Origin: Pseudomonadota bacterium
GTDB lineage: Bacteria > Pseudomonadota > Alphaproteobacteria > Acetobacterales > Acetobacteraceae
DNA length: 64,000 nt
Assembly: GCA_021801255.1 (NCBI GenBank)
Contig: JAJYYH010000036.1
Location: forward strand, 186,001 to 250,000
Reading direction: 5' to 3'
Shown here: positions 54,323-63,177 of the stretch, piece after piece
Numbering within the stretch: the stretch's first letter is position 1
Layout: every line of letters starts with the position of its first letter
Notes under the pieces: model-generated
Told to the model about the DNA's origin: nothing
The model's input: the letters and a program-made list of their open reading frames with translations, nothing else
Database searches by the model: none
Made by a program: the position numbers and the translations under genes

Positions 54323-55777
54323 TCAGCGCGTCTCGGTGAGCAGGCTCAGTTGCCGGCTGTCATTGTCAAGCTGGTCGGAAAGCGGGATCGGATAGTCGCC
54401 CGTGAAGCAGGCATCGCAGAAGCGCGGCGCGGCGCCGTTGCGCCCCTCCTCGCCGAGCGCGCGGTAGAGCCCGTCGATCGAGATGAAGGCGAGGCTGTCA
54501 ACGCCGATCAGCCGTGCCATTTCGCTTTCGTCGTGATGGGCGGCGAGCAACTGGCTGCGCTCCGGCGTGTCGATGCCATAGAAGCAGGAATGCGTGGTCG
54601 GCGGCGAGGAGATGCGGAGATGCACCTCGGCGGCCCCGGCGGCGCGTACCATCTCGACGATCTTGCGACTGGTGGTGCCGCGCACGATCGAATCATCGAC
54701 CAGCACGACGCGCCGGCCCTCGAGCACCGGGCGGTTGGCGGAATGCTTGAGGCGGACGCCGAGATTGCGGATCTGATCGGTCGGCTCGATGAAGGTGCGG
54801 CCGACATAGTGGTTGCGGATGATGCCGAGTTCGAAGGGAATGCCGCTTTCCTGCGCGTAGCCCATCGCCGCCGGTACCCCGGAATCCGGCACCGGCACCA
54901 CGACATCGGCGCGCGCACGGCTTTCGCGGGCGAGTTCGGCGCCAATCTTCTTGCGTGCCGCATAGACCGCCTTCCCCTCCATCACCGAATCGGGGCGGGC
55001 AAAATAGATGTATTCGAAAACGCAAAACCGAGCGCGGGTGCGGCCGAAGGGTTTGATGCTGTGAACGCCGGCGGCATCGATCACCACGATCTCGCCGGGT
55101 TCGACATCGCGCACGAACTCGGCGCCGACGATATCGAGCGCGCAGGTCTCGCTCGCCAGCACCCAGCCGGCGCCGAGCCGGCCAAGGATCAGCGGGCGCA
55201 CGCCCAAGGGGTCGCGCGCCCCGAGCAGCGCCTCGTTGGTGAGCGCCACCAGGCTATAGGCGCCGACCACCTGCTTCAATGCGTCGATCAGCCGATCGAC
55301 CACGGTGGAATAGAGGCTGATCGCGATGAGATGGACGAACACTTCCGAATCGGTGGTCGATTGGAACAGGCAGCCGCGCCGCACCAGGGCGCGGCGCAGG
55401 CTGTGCGCGTTGGTGAGATTGCCGTTATGGCCGACGGCGAGCCCGCCGAACTCGAAATCGGCGTAGAGCGGCTGGACGTTGCGCAGCACGGTCTCGCCGG
55501 TGGTGGCGTAGCGGTTGTGGCCGACCGCGTGCGGCCCCGGCAGCCCGGCGATCACCTTGGCGTCGGAGTAATTATCGCCGACCAGGCCGAGCCCGCGATG
55601 GGAGTGGAAGCGCTGGCCGTCATAGCTCACGATGCCGGTCGCTTCCTGGCCGCGATGCTGAAGGGCGTGCAGGCCGAGCGCGGTCAGGGCCGCGGCGTCG
55701 GTGCCGTTCCACACGCCAAAAACGCCGCATTCCTCGTGCAGCGCGTCGTCGTCCAGGTCGTCATGGAGCAAGGGCAT
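54323..55777 (-). CDS. purF: Amidophosphoribosyltransferase
   Basis: First step of purine synthesis: converts PRPP and glutamine to phosphoribosylamine. 484 residues. A short propeptide ([16 protein letters not shown]) precedes the nucleophilic Cys-17 of CGVFGVW, which should be freed by processing. Glutaminase domain: [29 protein letters not shown]. Transferase domain: [16 protein letters not shown] and the PRPP loop [14 protein letters not shown]. Cysteines in SCFYGID and [11 protein letters not shown] fit the iron-sulfur type. ATG 55777 overlaps the cvpA stop (ATGA). Confidence 0.96.
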   Translation of the reverse strand: MPLLHDDLDDDALHEECGVFGVWNGTDAAALTALGLHALQHRGQEATGIVSYDGQRFHSHRGLGLVGDNYSDAKVIAGLPGPHAVGHNRYATTGETVLRNVQPLYADFEFGGLAVGHNGNLTNAHSLRRALVRRGCLFQSTTDSEVFVHLIAISLYSTVVDRLIDALKQVVGAYSLVALTNEALLGARDPLGVRPLILGRLGAGWVLASETCALDIVGAEFVRDVEPGEIVVIDAAGVHSIKPFGRTRARFCVFEYIYFARPDSVMEGKAVYAARKKIGAELARESRARADVVVPVPDSGVPAAMGYAQESGIPFELGIIRNHYVGRTFIEPTDQIRNLGVRLKHSANRPVLEGRRVVLVDDSIVRGTTSRKIVEMVRAAGAAEVHLRISSPPTTHSCFYGIDTPERSQLLAAHHDESEMARLIGVDSLAFISIDGLYRALGEEGRNGAAPRFCDACFTGDYPIPLSDQLDNDSRQLSLLTETR

Positions 55778-56373
55778 CAGCGTGTCTCCTCCGCCGCCGG
55801 CGTGGCGCGGGCGCCGAGCGCCGAGCCGGTGGGGGTGGCGCGCAGCAGGTCGTCGATCCGAGCGGCGTGCGTCTCGGGTGGCGCGGCGAGGCGCGGCTGA
55901 AACTCCGCCGGCAGTTTGCCCACCGCCCAACGGGCGCCATCATAGATATAGGGCAGACTGCGCGCGTGCAGCACCTCGGGAGGCCAGCGTTCCGGGGGTA
56001 GCAGCATCCCGGCGACGATATAGGCGAAGACCAGGAGCACGGCACCGCGCAGGATGCCGAAGACCAGGCCGAGCGTGCGATCAAGCCCGCCGAGCAGCGA
56101 GGTCCGCACGACGCGGGCGAGCACGCCGGCAAGGAGGGAAAAAACGATCAGTCCGACGAGAAACACCAGACCGAAAGCCACCGGATCGGCAATGCCGGTA
56201 TCGGGGATCCAGGCCCGCACATGCGGCTTGGCGAGGTCGAAATAGCGGGTGGCGAGCCACACCGCGCCGACCCAGGCGCCGATGCCGAGCGCCTCGCGCA
56301 CGAGGCCCCGCCCGAACGCCAGCAGCGCCGAAACCGCGATCACCCCGAGAGCGGCGAGATCCACCCATGTCAT
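55777..56373 (-). CDS. cvpA: CvpA family inner-membrane protein
   Basis: 198 residues with four membrane helices (MTWVDLAALGVIAVSALLAFGRGLVREALGIGAWVGAV at the start). The family was named for colicin V export but is widespread; its role in envelope integrity is unsettled. The pairing cvpA-purF is the same as in E. coli and supports the call. The C-terminal tail after about residue 150 is soluble and rich in Ala and Pro. ATG 56373 gives the usual start. Confidence 0.88.
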   Translation of the reverse strand: MTWVDLAALGVIAVSALLAFGRGLVREALGIGAWVGAVWLATRYFDLAKPHVRAWIPDTGIADPVAFGLVFLVGLIVFSLLAGVLARVVRTSLLGGLDRTLGLVFGILRGAVLLVFAYIVAGMLLPPERWPPEVLHARSLPYIYDGARWAVGKLPAEFQPRLAAPPETHAARIDDLLRATPTGSALGARATPAAEETR

Positions 56374-56431
56374 GACAGGATGGGGTATAGAGGCCAGACC
56401 CGCCCGCGCGCCAGCCCCCAGCGAAAAACCC

Positions 56432-57166
56432 TCAAGCCGCCATCTCGGCCATGATCGCAAGCGCGCTGGCGCGCGGGTCGGGGGCCGCGATGATCGGCCG
56501 CCCGACCACGAGATAATCCGCCCCCGCCGTGATCGCCGCCCCCGGCGTTGCGATGCGCCGCTGATCATCGGCGGCGCTGCCCGCCGGGCGGATGCCGGGG
56601 GTGGCGATCAGGAGGTTGGGGCTGCCGGCAAAGCGGCGAAGGGCGTCGGGGTCGTCCGCGGCCGAGGCGATGACGCCATCGCACCCCGCCACCACCGCCT
56701 GGCGCGCACGCTGGTACACCAGCGCGCGCGCCGCGAGGGCGTAGCCCATCTTGGCGAGCGCCGCGTCATCGAGGCTGGTCAGCACGGTCACGGCGAAAAT
56801 CCTCAGCGGCGCGTCACCTCGCGCGGCCACGGCGGCTTCCAGGATGCGCGGATCACCATGCACGGTGAGAAAGCTTGCCCCCCGCTCCGCCACCCGCGCC
56901 ACCGCGCGGGCCACCGTCTCGGGGATGTCGAACAGCTTGGCATCGAGGAAAAGCCGCCGCCCGCCGCCGCTGAGCCGCGTGATGAGCTGATCGACGCCGG
57001 GGGCAAACAGCAGCCCGAGCCCGAGCTTGAAGAAGGAGACGATGCCATCGAGCCGCGCCACCATGCCTTCCGCCTCGGCAATACTCGGCAGATCGAGCGC
57101 GACGATGAGCCGCCCAGCCACGTCCTCGGGCACCGCGCGCGCCATCGAGCCATGCTTATTGGCCAT
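56432..57166 (-). CDS. pyrF: Orotidine 5'-phosphate decarboxylase
   Basis: Last step of UMP synthesis. 244 residues as a TIM barrel: LIVALDLPSIAEAEGMV (first strand with substrate Asp), FFKLGLGLLF, and the catalytic Asp-Lys-Asp array in FLDAKLFDIPETVARAV near residue 73. Phosphate-binding end: ATPGIRPAG and DYLVVGRPII. ATG 57166; the next in-frame ATG (57145) would also keep all motifs. 58 bases upstream of cvpA on the same strand. Confidence 0.95.
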   Translation of the reverse strand: MANKHGSMARAVPEDVAGRLIVALDLPSIAEAEGMVARLDGIVSFFKLGLGLLFAPGVDQLITRLSGGGRRLFLDAKLFDIPETVARAVARVAERGASFLTVHGDPRILEAAVAARGDAPLRIFAVTVLTSLDDAALAKMGYALAARALVYQRARQAVVAGCDGVIASAADDPDALRRFAGSPNLLIATPGIRPAGSAADDQRRIATPGAAITAGADYLVVGRPIIAAPDPRASALAIMAEMAA

Positions 57167-57301
57167 CGCGCCTCTCCTTCAGCCGTCCCGCGCCGCCAGC
57201 GGCTATAGGGGAGCGGCGAGGGGCGGGCAAGAACGCCTCCTGCCGTGCCGTTTTCCGCCCAGCCCCTCGCCTTGCGCGAGGACCTCCGCTAGACTGAAAA
57301 A

Positions 57302-58066
57302 ATGTTGCAAGCCAGCCCGCGCGTCGCGCTGTTCGTCACCTGCCTCGTCGATCTGCATCGGCCGACGGTGGGCTTCGCCGCCATTCGTCTGCTGGAGGAA
57401 GCGGGCTGTCAGGTCGAGGTGCCGCGGGCGCAGACCTGCTGCGGCCAGCCCGCCTATAATTCCGGCGACCGCGCCACCGCCCGCGATCTCGCGCGCGGCA
57501 TCCTCGATGCCTTCGGCGGCTATGATTATATCGTGGTGCCTTCGGGCTCCTGCGGCGGCATGCTGCGCCACCATATTCCGACCCTGTTCGACGATGACCC
57601 CAATCTCCGCGCCCGCGCCGAGGCGCTTGCCGACCGTACCCACGAGTTGGTGAGCTTTCTCACCGACATTCTCGGGCTGGAGCGGGTCGCGGCGAAATTT
57701 TCGGGCAGCGTCACCTATCACGACAGTTGCAGTGGCTTGCGCGAACTCGGCGTCAAGGCGCAGCCGCGCCGCCTGCTCGCCGCCGCCGGGGCCGAGATCC
57801 GCGAGATGGCGGACCCGGAAGTGTGCTGCGGCTTCGGCGGCACGTTCTGCGTCAAATACCCCGAGATCTCGACCCGCATGGTGAGCGACAAGGCGGACGA
57901 CATCGCCGCCACCGGCGCCGAGACCCTGCTCGCCGGCGATCTCGGCTGCCTGCTCAACATGGCGGGCAGGCTCAAACGCCAGGGAAGTGCGATCAAGGCG
58001 CGTCACATCGCCGAGGTGCTCGCCGGCATGACCGGCGCCGTGCCGCCGATCGGCGAGGCCGGCTGA
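57302..58066 (+). CDS. lutA: L-lactate utilisation Fe-S protein LutA (CCG domains)
   Basis: Part of the LutABC L-lactate oxidation complex. 254 residues with two cysteine-rich CCG domains: AQTCCGQPAYNSGDRATARDLA near residue 43 and PEVCCGFGGTFCVKYPEISTRMV near residue 172, plus GSCGGMLRHH and DLGCLLNMAGRLKRQG. Such domains hold iron-sulfur clusters or contact quinone-linked partners. It starts a three-gene operon with lutB 20 bases after it. The ribosome site is weak (an A-rich stretch). Confidence 0.92.
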   Translation: MLQASPRVALFVTCLVDLHRPTVGFAAIRLLEEAGCQVEVPRAQTCCGQPAYNSGDRATARDLARGILDAFGGYDYIVVPSGSCGGMLRHHIPTLFDDDPNLRARAEALADRTHELVSFLTDILGLERVAAKFSGSVTYHDSCSGLRELGVKAQPRRLLAAAGAEIREMADPEVCCGFGGTFCVKYPEISTRMVSDKADDIAATGAETLLAGDLGCLLNMAGRLKRQGSAIKARHIAEVLAGMTGAVPPIGEAG

Positions 58067-58086
58067 GAGAAAAGGGAAACGCCACG

Positions 58087-59520
58087 ATGCTCGCGACCTC
58101 GCCTGCCTTCAAGGAAAACGCCGTCCACGCGCTCGCCGAGCCCGGGCTGCAAAAGGCGCTCGCCCGCACCAAGCCGCATTTCCACGCCAAACGCGCCAAT
58201 GCGGTCGCCGCTCTCCCCGAATTCGAGCAACTGCGCGACATCGGTCGTAATATCAAGAACCACACGCTGGCCCATCTCGATTTTTACCTCGAGACCTGGG
58301 AGGAGAATGTAAAGCGCGCCGGAGGCCAGGTGCATTGGTGCGCCACCGCCGAGGACGCCCGCGCCGCGGTGCTCGCGATCTGCCAGAAGGCCGGGGCGCG
58401 CACCGTCACCAAGGGCAAGTCGATGATCTCCGAGGAGATCGCGCTCAACGAGCATCTCGAACGCCACGACATCACCCCGGTCGAGACCGATCTCGGCGAA
58501 TATATTTTGCAAATCCGCAACGAATCGCCGAGCCATATCATCGCCCCGGCCTTTCACCTCAACCGCGAGGACTGGGAAGAAAGCTTCCGCCACGCGCATA
58601 CCGATCTGCCGGCCGATCGCGTGTTCCACGAGCGGCGTGACATCATGACGGAAGCGCGCACCGAACTCCGCGCGCGTTTTCTGGCCGCCGATGTCGGCAT
58701 CACCGGGGCGAATTTCCTCATCGCCGAGACCGGCAGCAGCGTCATCGTGACCAATGAGGGCAATGGCGATCTGACGCAGACCCTGCCGCGCGTGCATATC
58801 GTGCTCGCCAGCATCGAGAAGCTGGTGCCGACCATCGAGGACACGATCAGTCTGCTCCGCTTGCTCGCCCGCTCGGCGACGGGGCAGGATTTCTCCGTCT
58901 ATACGACTTTTTCGACCGGGGTGCGGCGGGCGGACGATCTCGACGGGCCGGCGGAATACCATGTCGTGCTGCTCGATAACGGCCGCTCGGCGATGCTCGG
59001 CAGTCCGTTCCAGGAAATGCTGCGCTGCATCCGCTGCGCCGCCTGCATGAACCATTGCCCGGTCTATAGCGTCGTCGGCGGGCATGCCTATGGCTGGGTC
59101 TATCCCGGCCCGATGGGCGCGGTGCTGACGCCGACCCTGATCGGCATCGATCAGGCGGGAAACCTGCCCAACGCCTCGACCTTCTGCGGCAAATGCGAAA
59201 GCGTCTGCCCGATGAAGATCCCGCTGCCCAAGATGATGCGCCACTGGCGCGAGCGCGAGTTCGAGCGCCATCTGAGCCCGCAAGCGGTGCGCACCAATCT
59301 CGCGCTTTGGGGTTTTGTTGCCCGCCGGCCGGGCCTCTATCGGCTGGTGACGCGCATCGGCGCGGCCGCGCTCGGCTGGCTCGGGCGGCGGCGCGGGCGG
59401 CTTTCGCGCCTGCCACTGGCCTCGGGCTGGACCAAGGGGCGCGATCTCCCGACCCCCGAGGGCGAGACGTTTTTCGTCCGCTACGCCCGCGCCCAGCGCC
59501 GGGGGCGCGGTGCGGCATGA
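58087..59520 (+). CDS. lutB: L-lactate utilisation Fe-S protein LutB
   Basis: 477 residues: an N-terminal LUD domain (VTKGKSMISEEIALNEHLE, ETGSSVIVTNEGNGDLTQTLP) followed by two [4Fe-4S] motifs, CIRCAACMNHCPVY near residue 317 and CGKCESVCPMKIP near residue 367. Together with LutA and LutC it oxidises L-lactate to pyruvate. ATG 58087 has AAGGGA about 12 bases upstream. The stop overlaps the lutC start (ATGA). Confidence 0.94.
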   Translation: MLATSPAFKENAVHALAEPGLQKALARTKPHFHAKRANAVAALPEFEQLRDIGRNIKNHTLAHLDFYLETWEENVKRAGGQVHWCATAEDARAAVLAICQKAGARTVTKGKSMISEEIALNEHLERHDITPVETDLGEYILQIRNESPSHIIAPAFHLNREDWEESFRHAHTDLPADRVFHERRDIMTEARTELRARFLAADVGITGANFLIAETGSSVIVTNEGNGDLTQTLPRVHIVLASIEKLVPTIEDTISLLRLLARSATGQDFSVYTTFSTGVRRADDLDGPAEYHVVLLDNGRSAMLGSPFQEMLRCIRCAACMNHCPVYSVVGGHAYGWVYPGPMGAVLTPTLIGIDQAGNLPNASTFCGKCESVCPMKIPLPKMMRHWREREFERHLSPQAVRTNLALWGFVARRPGLYRLVTRIGAAALGWLGRRRGRLSRLPLASGWTKGRDLPTPEGETFFVRYARAQRRGRGAA

Positions 59521-60227
59521 GCGGGCGCGATTTCATCCTCTCGACCATCCGGCGCAATCTGCGCCGCGGCCCCTTGCCCGAGGATCAGGCGGCGATGCTG
59601 CGTGGGCGGCTTCAGTCGCATCCCCGCCAGCTCATCCCCGCCCGCTCGCGCCTGCCGCGGCCCGAACAGGTGGCGCTTTTCATCGCCAATGTGGAGAAGG
59701 AATTTGGCAGCGTCGCACGCCTCGCTGATCTCGCGGCGGTGCCCGGCGCCGTCGCCGACTATCTCGCGCAACACAATCTGCCGCCCGCCATCGTCATGGC
59801 GCCGCATCCCGAATTGCGCGCCATCCCCTGGTCGGACCGGCCATTGCTGCGGCTCCATGAGGGGCGCGCCGAGGGCAGCGACCAGGTGAGCCTGCAGCAT
59901 GGCTTCGCCGCCATCGCCGAGACCGGCACGCTGATGCTGCCGGCCGGGCCCGAGCGGCCGACGACGATCAACCTGCTCGCCGACACCGCGCTGGTTTTTC
60001 TGCGCGCCAGCCGCGTCGTCGGCGCCTATGAGGAAGCCTGGGATCTGCTCCGCGCCGAGCGCCACGACGCGCTCACGGGCGGCTTCATGCCGCGCAATGT
60101 CATGCTCGTCACCGGCCCGTCGCGCACCGCCGATATCGAGCAGACGCTGGAACTCGGCGCGCATGGGCCGAGGCGGCTCCATATCCTGCTGCTCGACGAC
60201 GACGAAGCCGCTCGCACCGCCGCGTGA
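59517..60227 (+). CDS. lutC: L-lactate utilisation protein LutC
   Basis: LUD-domain protein of 236 residues, third member of the LutABC complex. Conserved segments: QHGFAAIAETGTLMLPAGPERPTTINLLADTALVFL and NVMLVTGPSRTADIEQTLELGAHGPRRLHILLLDD. No cluster ligands are visible. ATG 59517 is coupled to lutB. The next gene begins one base after this stop. Confidence 0.93.
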   Translation: MSGRDFILSTIRRNLRRGPLPEDQAAMLRGRLQSHPRQLIPARSRLPRPEQVALFIANVEKEFGSVARLADLAAVPGAVADYLAQHNLPPAIVMAPHPELRAIPWSDRPLLRLHEGRAEGSDQVSLQHGFAAIAETGTLMLPAGPERPTTINLLADTALVFLRASRVVGAYEEAWDLLRAERHDALTGGFMPRNVMLVTGPSRTADIEQTLELGAHGPRRLHILLLDDDEAARTAA

Positions 60228-60228
60228 C

Positions 60229-60768
60229 ATGCCGCGCCGCCGCGGGCTGAGCGAGGCCGATCGGGCGCAGTGGGCGGATTTTGCGCGCGCCATTCGCCCG
60301 CTTCGCGGTCATGCCGCGCCTAGGGAGGCGTCCGCCCCGCCGGCACAAGTGGCGGCGATCCCGCCTCCCCCGGCGCCTCTTGCCGGTGCCCCGCCCAGCG
60401 TGCCGGCCAGTGCGCCGCCCAGCCCGCCAATCGAGATCGGTACGGCGCCGGGCGGGCTCGACGCTGCCACCTGGGAACGATTTCGCAGCGGACGGCTGCG
60501 CCCGGCGCGCATTATCGACCTGCACGGGCTGACGCGCGAGCAGGCGCACCGGGTTCTCGCCGCCGCGGTCGAGGCGGCGCGGGCGGAGCGGCTGCGCTGC
60601 ATCGAGATCATCACCGGGCGCGGCAGCGGCGAGCAGGGCGGCGCGATCCGGCGCGAATTGCCGCTCTGGCTGAACCGATCCGACCTCCGCCCGAAGCTGC
60701 TCGCCGCCTGCCATCCCCACCGCGCTAACCCGGGCGCGACAAGGCTTCTGCTGCGCCGCGAGAGATAA
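60229..60768 (+). CDS. Smr-domain protein
   Basis: 179 residues: a basic N-terminus, a Pro/Ala-rich linker (about 45-75) and a C-terminal Smr domain with IIDLHGLTREQAHRVL and IITGRGSGEQGGAIRRELPLWL. Smr domains have DNA- or RNA-nicking activity; related stand-alone bacterial proteins act on colliding ribosomes or recombination intermediates. It follows lutC by one base, but such genes are more often found by mltA or other core genes, so the link with lactate use is positional only. Confidence 0.88.
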   Translation: MPRRRGLSEADRAQWADFARAIRPLRGHAAPREASAPPAQVAAIPPPPAPLAGAPPSVPASAPPSPPIEIGTAPGGLDAATWERFRSGRLRPARIIDLHGLTREQAHRVLAAAVEAARAERLRCIEIITGRGSGEQGGAIRRELPLWLNRSDLRPKLLAACHPHRANPGATRLLLRRER

Positions 60769-60831
60769 GCCGCCGGGATATTTTTCCGCCTGGCAAGATT
60801 CTGTTCACCTGATGACGGCAAACTAGCGCCG

Positions 60832-61203
60832 ATGCGCTCGTTCCTGCCCCTCGTGCTGCTCCTTTTCCTCATCGGCTGCGGCGCGCCGTGGACCGAGCCG
60901 GTGGCCGCGGTCGCCGGCGCCGATCTCGTGAGCGTCATGGTGTTCAAGCGCGACATGTTCGATCTCGTATGGTCGGGGCTGACCGGGCGGGATTGCTCGG
61001 TCGTCCGGCTCGATCGCGGCGAAACCTATTGTCGCACCACTGAGCCGCGGCTGCCGCTGCCGCCCTACTGCACCCGCAGCCTGGGTGATGTCGATTGCTG
61101 GACCAGCCCGTCGGTACTGCCCAACCCGCCGCCCGGCGTCGCCGACGGACCGACGCAGCTCACCCCCGAGCAGGAAGCCAATCGCACCCGCGGCTGGCCG
61201 TAG
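60832..61203 (+). CDS. Putative lipoprotein
   Basis: 123 residues with a lipoprotein signal (SFLPLVLLLFLIGC; lipidation Cys-16). The mature part is short, with several cysteines (DCSVVRLDRGETYCR, YCTRSLGDVDCW) likely in disulfides, and a Pro-rich tail (PSVLPNPPPGVADGP). I do not recognise the family; similar short lipoproteins occur in Acetobacteraceae. It ends before a long inverted repeat that separates it from the convergent COQ9-like gene. Confidence 0.7.
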   Translation: MRSFLPLVLLLFLIGCGAPWTEPVAAVAGADLVSVMVFKRDMFDLVWSGLTGRDCSVVRLDRGETYCRTTEPRLPLPPYCTRSLGDVDCWTSPSVLPNPPPGVADGPTQLTPEQEANRTRGWP

Positions 61204-61227
61204 TCGTCATACGAACAGCCACAAGAC

Positions 61228-61303
61228 ATAAAGAAGGGCCGGTGGCGCTCTTCGATGTTTGGCGCGCCACCGCCGGCCAGCCCGGCGCGAGGGCCTTCTT
61301 TAT
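61228..61303. terminator. Long inverted repeat between convergent genes
   Basis: The outer arms AAAGAAGG (61230-61237) and CCTTCTTT (61294-61301) pair, and inside them GGCCGGTGGCGC pairs with GCGCCACCGCCGGCC. It lies between the lipoprotein gene and the convergent COQ9-like gene; a bidirectional terminator is the likely role. Confidence 0.65.
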
Positions 61304-61311
61304 TCGAACGC

Positions 61312-62037
61312 TCAGGTTGGCGGAGAAGCCGGCGGCGGCGGATCAGCCGGCGGCACGACGGTAGGCGTAGGCGGCGGCGCCTCGGGTTCCTCCGCGGGTG
61401 GCGGCGCGTGGAGGGGGCCGCGCTTTCCACCGGGCAGCCAGCCGGCGGCCTGCTCGGCGCGCGCGAGCGCGGTATCGAGCGCCGCCATGGTCGCCGGCAG
61501 ATCGACGCTTTCATCGCGCATCCACGCCCGCACCGCCCAAAGCCAGACGCCGAGCAGCCCCTTGCGGCGCAGCCGCCCGAGTGGCCCGCTCGCCGAAATC
61601 CCCGCCGCCTCCAGCAGCCAGCCCATGCTGGCGAGGCTCGTGCAGCCGAGCAGGGCGGCGAGCGGCGGATCGGTCGGCAAATGCCGCAGCAGCGCGATCA
61701 CCCCGGCGCGATGCGCCTGCAATACGTCGAAACGGCGCATCAGCATCTCGAACAGCCGATCGCGCACGGTCATTTCCCCAGGCATTTCCCTTGGCACTTC
61801 CGCCGACCCCGGACCGCCCTCCCCGGAGATCGCCGCCAGAGCCGCGGCGTCGGCCAGGCGGCCGAAGCGGATCAGCACCGAGACCTTGCGCGGAAAGCGG
61901 AGCCGCGCCTGATCGAGCGGCAGATCGGCGCTCCGCGCCGCGCCCGCGACGCTGAACCGCCGCCAGCCGCGCGCCGCGATCGCATCGAATGCCGCCGCGA
62001 CCAGCTTGCGATCGAATTCCATCTCATCCATGTCCAC
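61312..62037 (-). CDS. COQ9-like / TetR-fold protein
   Basis: 241 residues. The N-terminal region LVAAAFDAIAARGWRRFSVAGAARSADLPLDQARLRFP has the helix-turn-helix-like fold shared by TetR regulators and COQ9; the middle part WLLEAAGISASGPLGRLRRKGLLGVWLWAVRAWMRDESVDLPATMAALD matches the C-terminal pattern of COQ9, a lipid-binding factor of ubiquinone synthesis. The last 35 residues are a Pro-rich tail without structure. I prefer COQ9-like over a DNA-binding regulator, but the two cannot be fully separated by eye. ATG 62037, with AGGGAG upstream. Confidence 0.65.
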   Translation of the reverse strand: MDMDEMEFDRKLVAAAFDAIAARGWRRFSVAGAARSADLPLDQARLRFPRKVSVLIRFGRLADAAALAAISGEGGPGSAEVPREMPGEMTVRDRLFEMLMRRFDVLQAHRAGVIALLRHLPTDPPLAALLGCTSLASMGWLLEAAGISASGPLGRLRRKGLLGVWLWAVRAWMRDESVDLPATMAALDTALARAEQAAGWLPGGKRGPLHAPPPAEEPEAPPPTPTVVPPADPPPPASPPT

Positions 62038-62064
62038 GCTCCCTCGTATTCCGCAACCGACCCC

Positions 62065-63177
62065 TCAGGGCCCGTCCACCGCGCGCCAGTGTGCGACGTT
62101 GTGGTTGTGCTCGTCCAGGGTGCGGGCGAAGGCGTGCCCGCCGCGGCCATCGGCGACGAAATAGAGCGCATCGCTCGGCGCCGGATGCAGCACCGCCTGA
62201 AGGGCCGCAAGGCCCGGGCTGTCGATCGGCCCCGGCGGCAAGCCATTGATGCGGTAAGTGTTATAGGGATCGTCCAGGGCAAGATCAGCCTTGGAGAGCT
62301 TGCGATCGAGCGCGCCGGCGCCGCCGCTCGCGGCATAGACCACGGTGGCGTCGGCCTGCAGCCGCATGCCCTGGCGCAGCCGGTTGAGGAACACCGCGGC
62401 GACCAGCGGCCGCTCGGCGGGCCTGGCGGTCTCGTGCTCGACGATGCTGGCGAGGATCACCGCCTGTTCCGGGTTCGCCAATGGCAGGCCCGGCGCCCGC
62501 CCCGCCCAGGCCGCCGCCAGCGCCGCACGCATCGCCGCTTGGGCACGCTGCAACAGGGCGGCGCGCGGCGTGCCCCAGGAATAGTCATAGGTCTCGGGCA
62601 GGATGCTGCCCTCCGCCGGCGCCGGCGCGTCACCGGCGAGCGCCGGGGCGCGGGCGAGCAGGGCGGCGATCTCGCGGGAGGTGAGGCCCTCGGGAATGGT
62701 GACGTGGTGCGCCACCGGCTTGCCATGCCGCAGCGTCTCGATCACCTGACGCAGGCTGGCATGGGCGGGAAAAGCAAATTCCCCGGCGTGCAGCCTGCCG
62801 CCCCGCTCGATCAGCAAGGCGAGGCGGAAAAGGCGGGCATCGCGGACCACCCCGGCTTCGGCGAGCGCGTCCGCGAGCCCGGCATCGGCCCCGCGCGGCA
62901 CCACGACAGCGCGGGATTCGGCAAGCGGTCCGGGCCAGTCGAGCAGCCGGGCGGCGAGGTTGCGGCCGCCGCCGATCACCGCGTTGACCACCACCAGCAC
63001 CCAGAACAGCCGCCCGATCCAGCGCCCGACCCGCCAGCCTCCGCTCCCCCAGCGGGAGCGCCAGGGGGAACGGTTGCCGCCTTCAGGGGGCGGCGCGGAA
63101 GACGATGCTGGCGTTGGTGCCGCCAAAGCCAAAACTGTTGGAGAGGGCGACGCGGATCGGCCGCTCCTGCGCCACAT
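62065..63177 (-). CDS. mltG: Endolytic murein transglycosylase MltG
   Basis: Cleaves nascent peptidoglycan strands and sets their length. After one membrane span (GRLFWVLVVVNAVIGGG) comes a LysM-like segment (VVVPRGADAGLADALAEAGVVRD) and the YceG domain: VTIPEGLTSREIAALL, the catalytic Glu in ILASIVEHETARPAERPLVAAVFLNRL, LQADATVVYA, NTYRINGLPPGPIDSPG and YFVADGRGGHAF. The start is uncertain: ATG 63177 overlaps fabF by 95 bases; TTG codons at 63132 and 63126 are alternatives. fabF-mltG adjacency is the usual order. Confidence 0.9.
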   Translation of the reverse strand: MWRRSGRSASPSPTVLALAAPTPASSSAPPPEGGNRSPWRSRWGSGGWRVGRWIGRLFWVLVVVNAVIGGGRNLAARLLDWPGPLAESRAVVVPRGADAGLADALAEAGVVRDARLFRLALLIERGGRLHAGEFAFPAHASLRQVIETLRHGKPVAHHVTIPEGLTSREIAALLARAPALAGDAPAPAEGSILPETYDYSWGTPRAALLQRAQAAMRAALAAAWAGRAPGLPLANPEQAVILASIVEHETARPAERPLVAAVFLNRLRQGMRLQADATVVYAASGGAGALDRKLSKADLALDDPYNTYRINGLPPGPIDSPGLAALQAVLHPAPSDALYFVADGRGGHAFARTLDEHNHNVAHWRAVDGP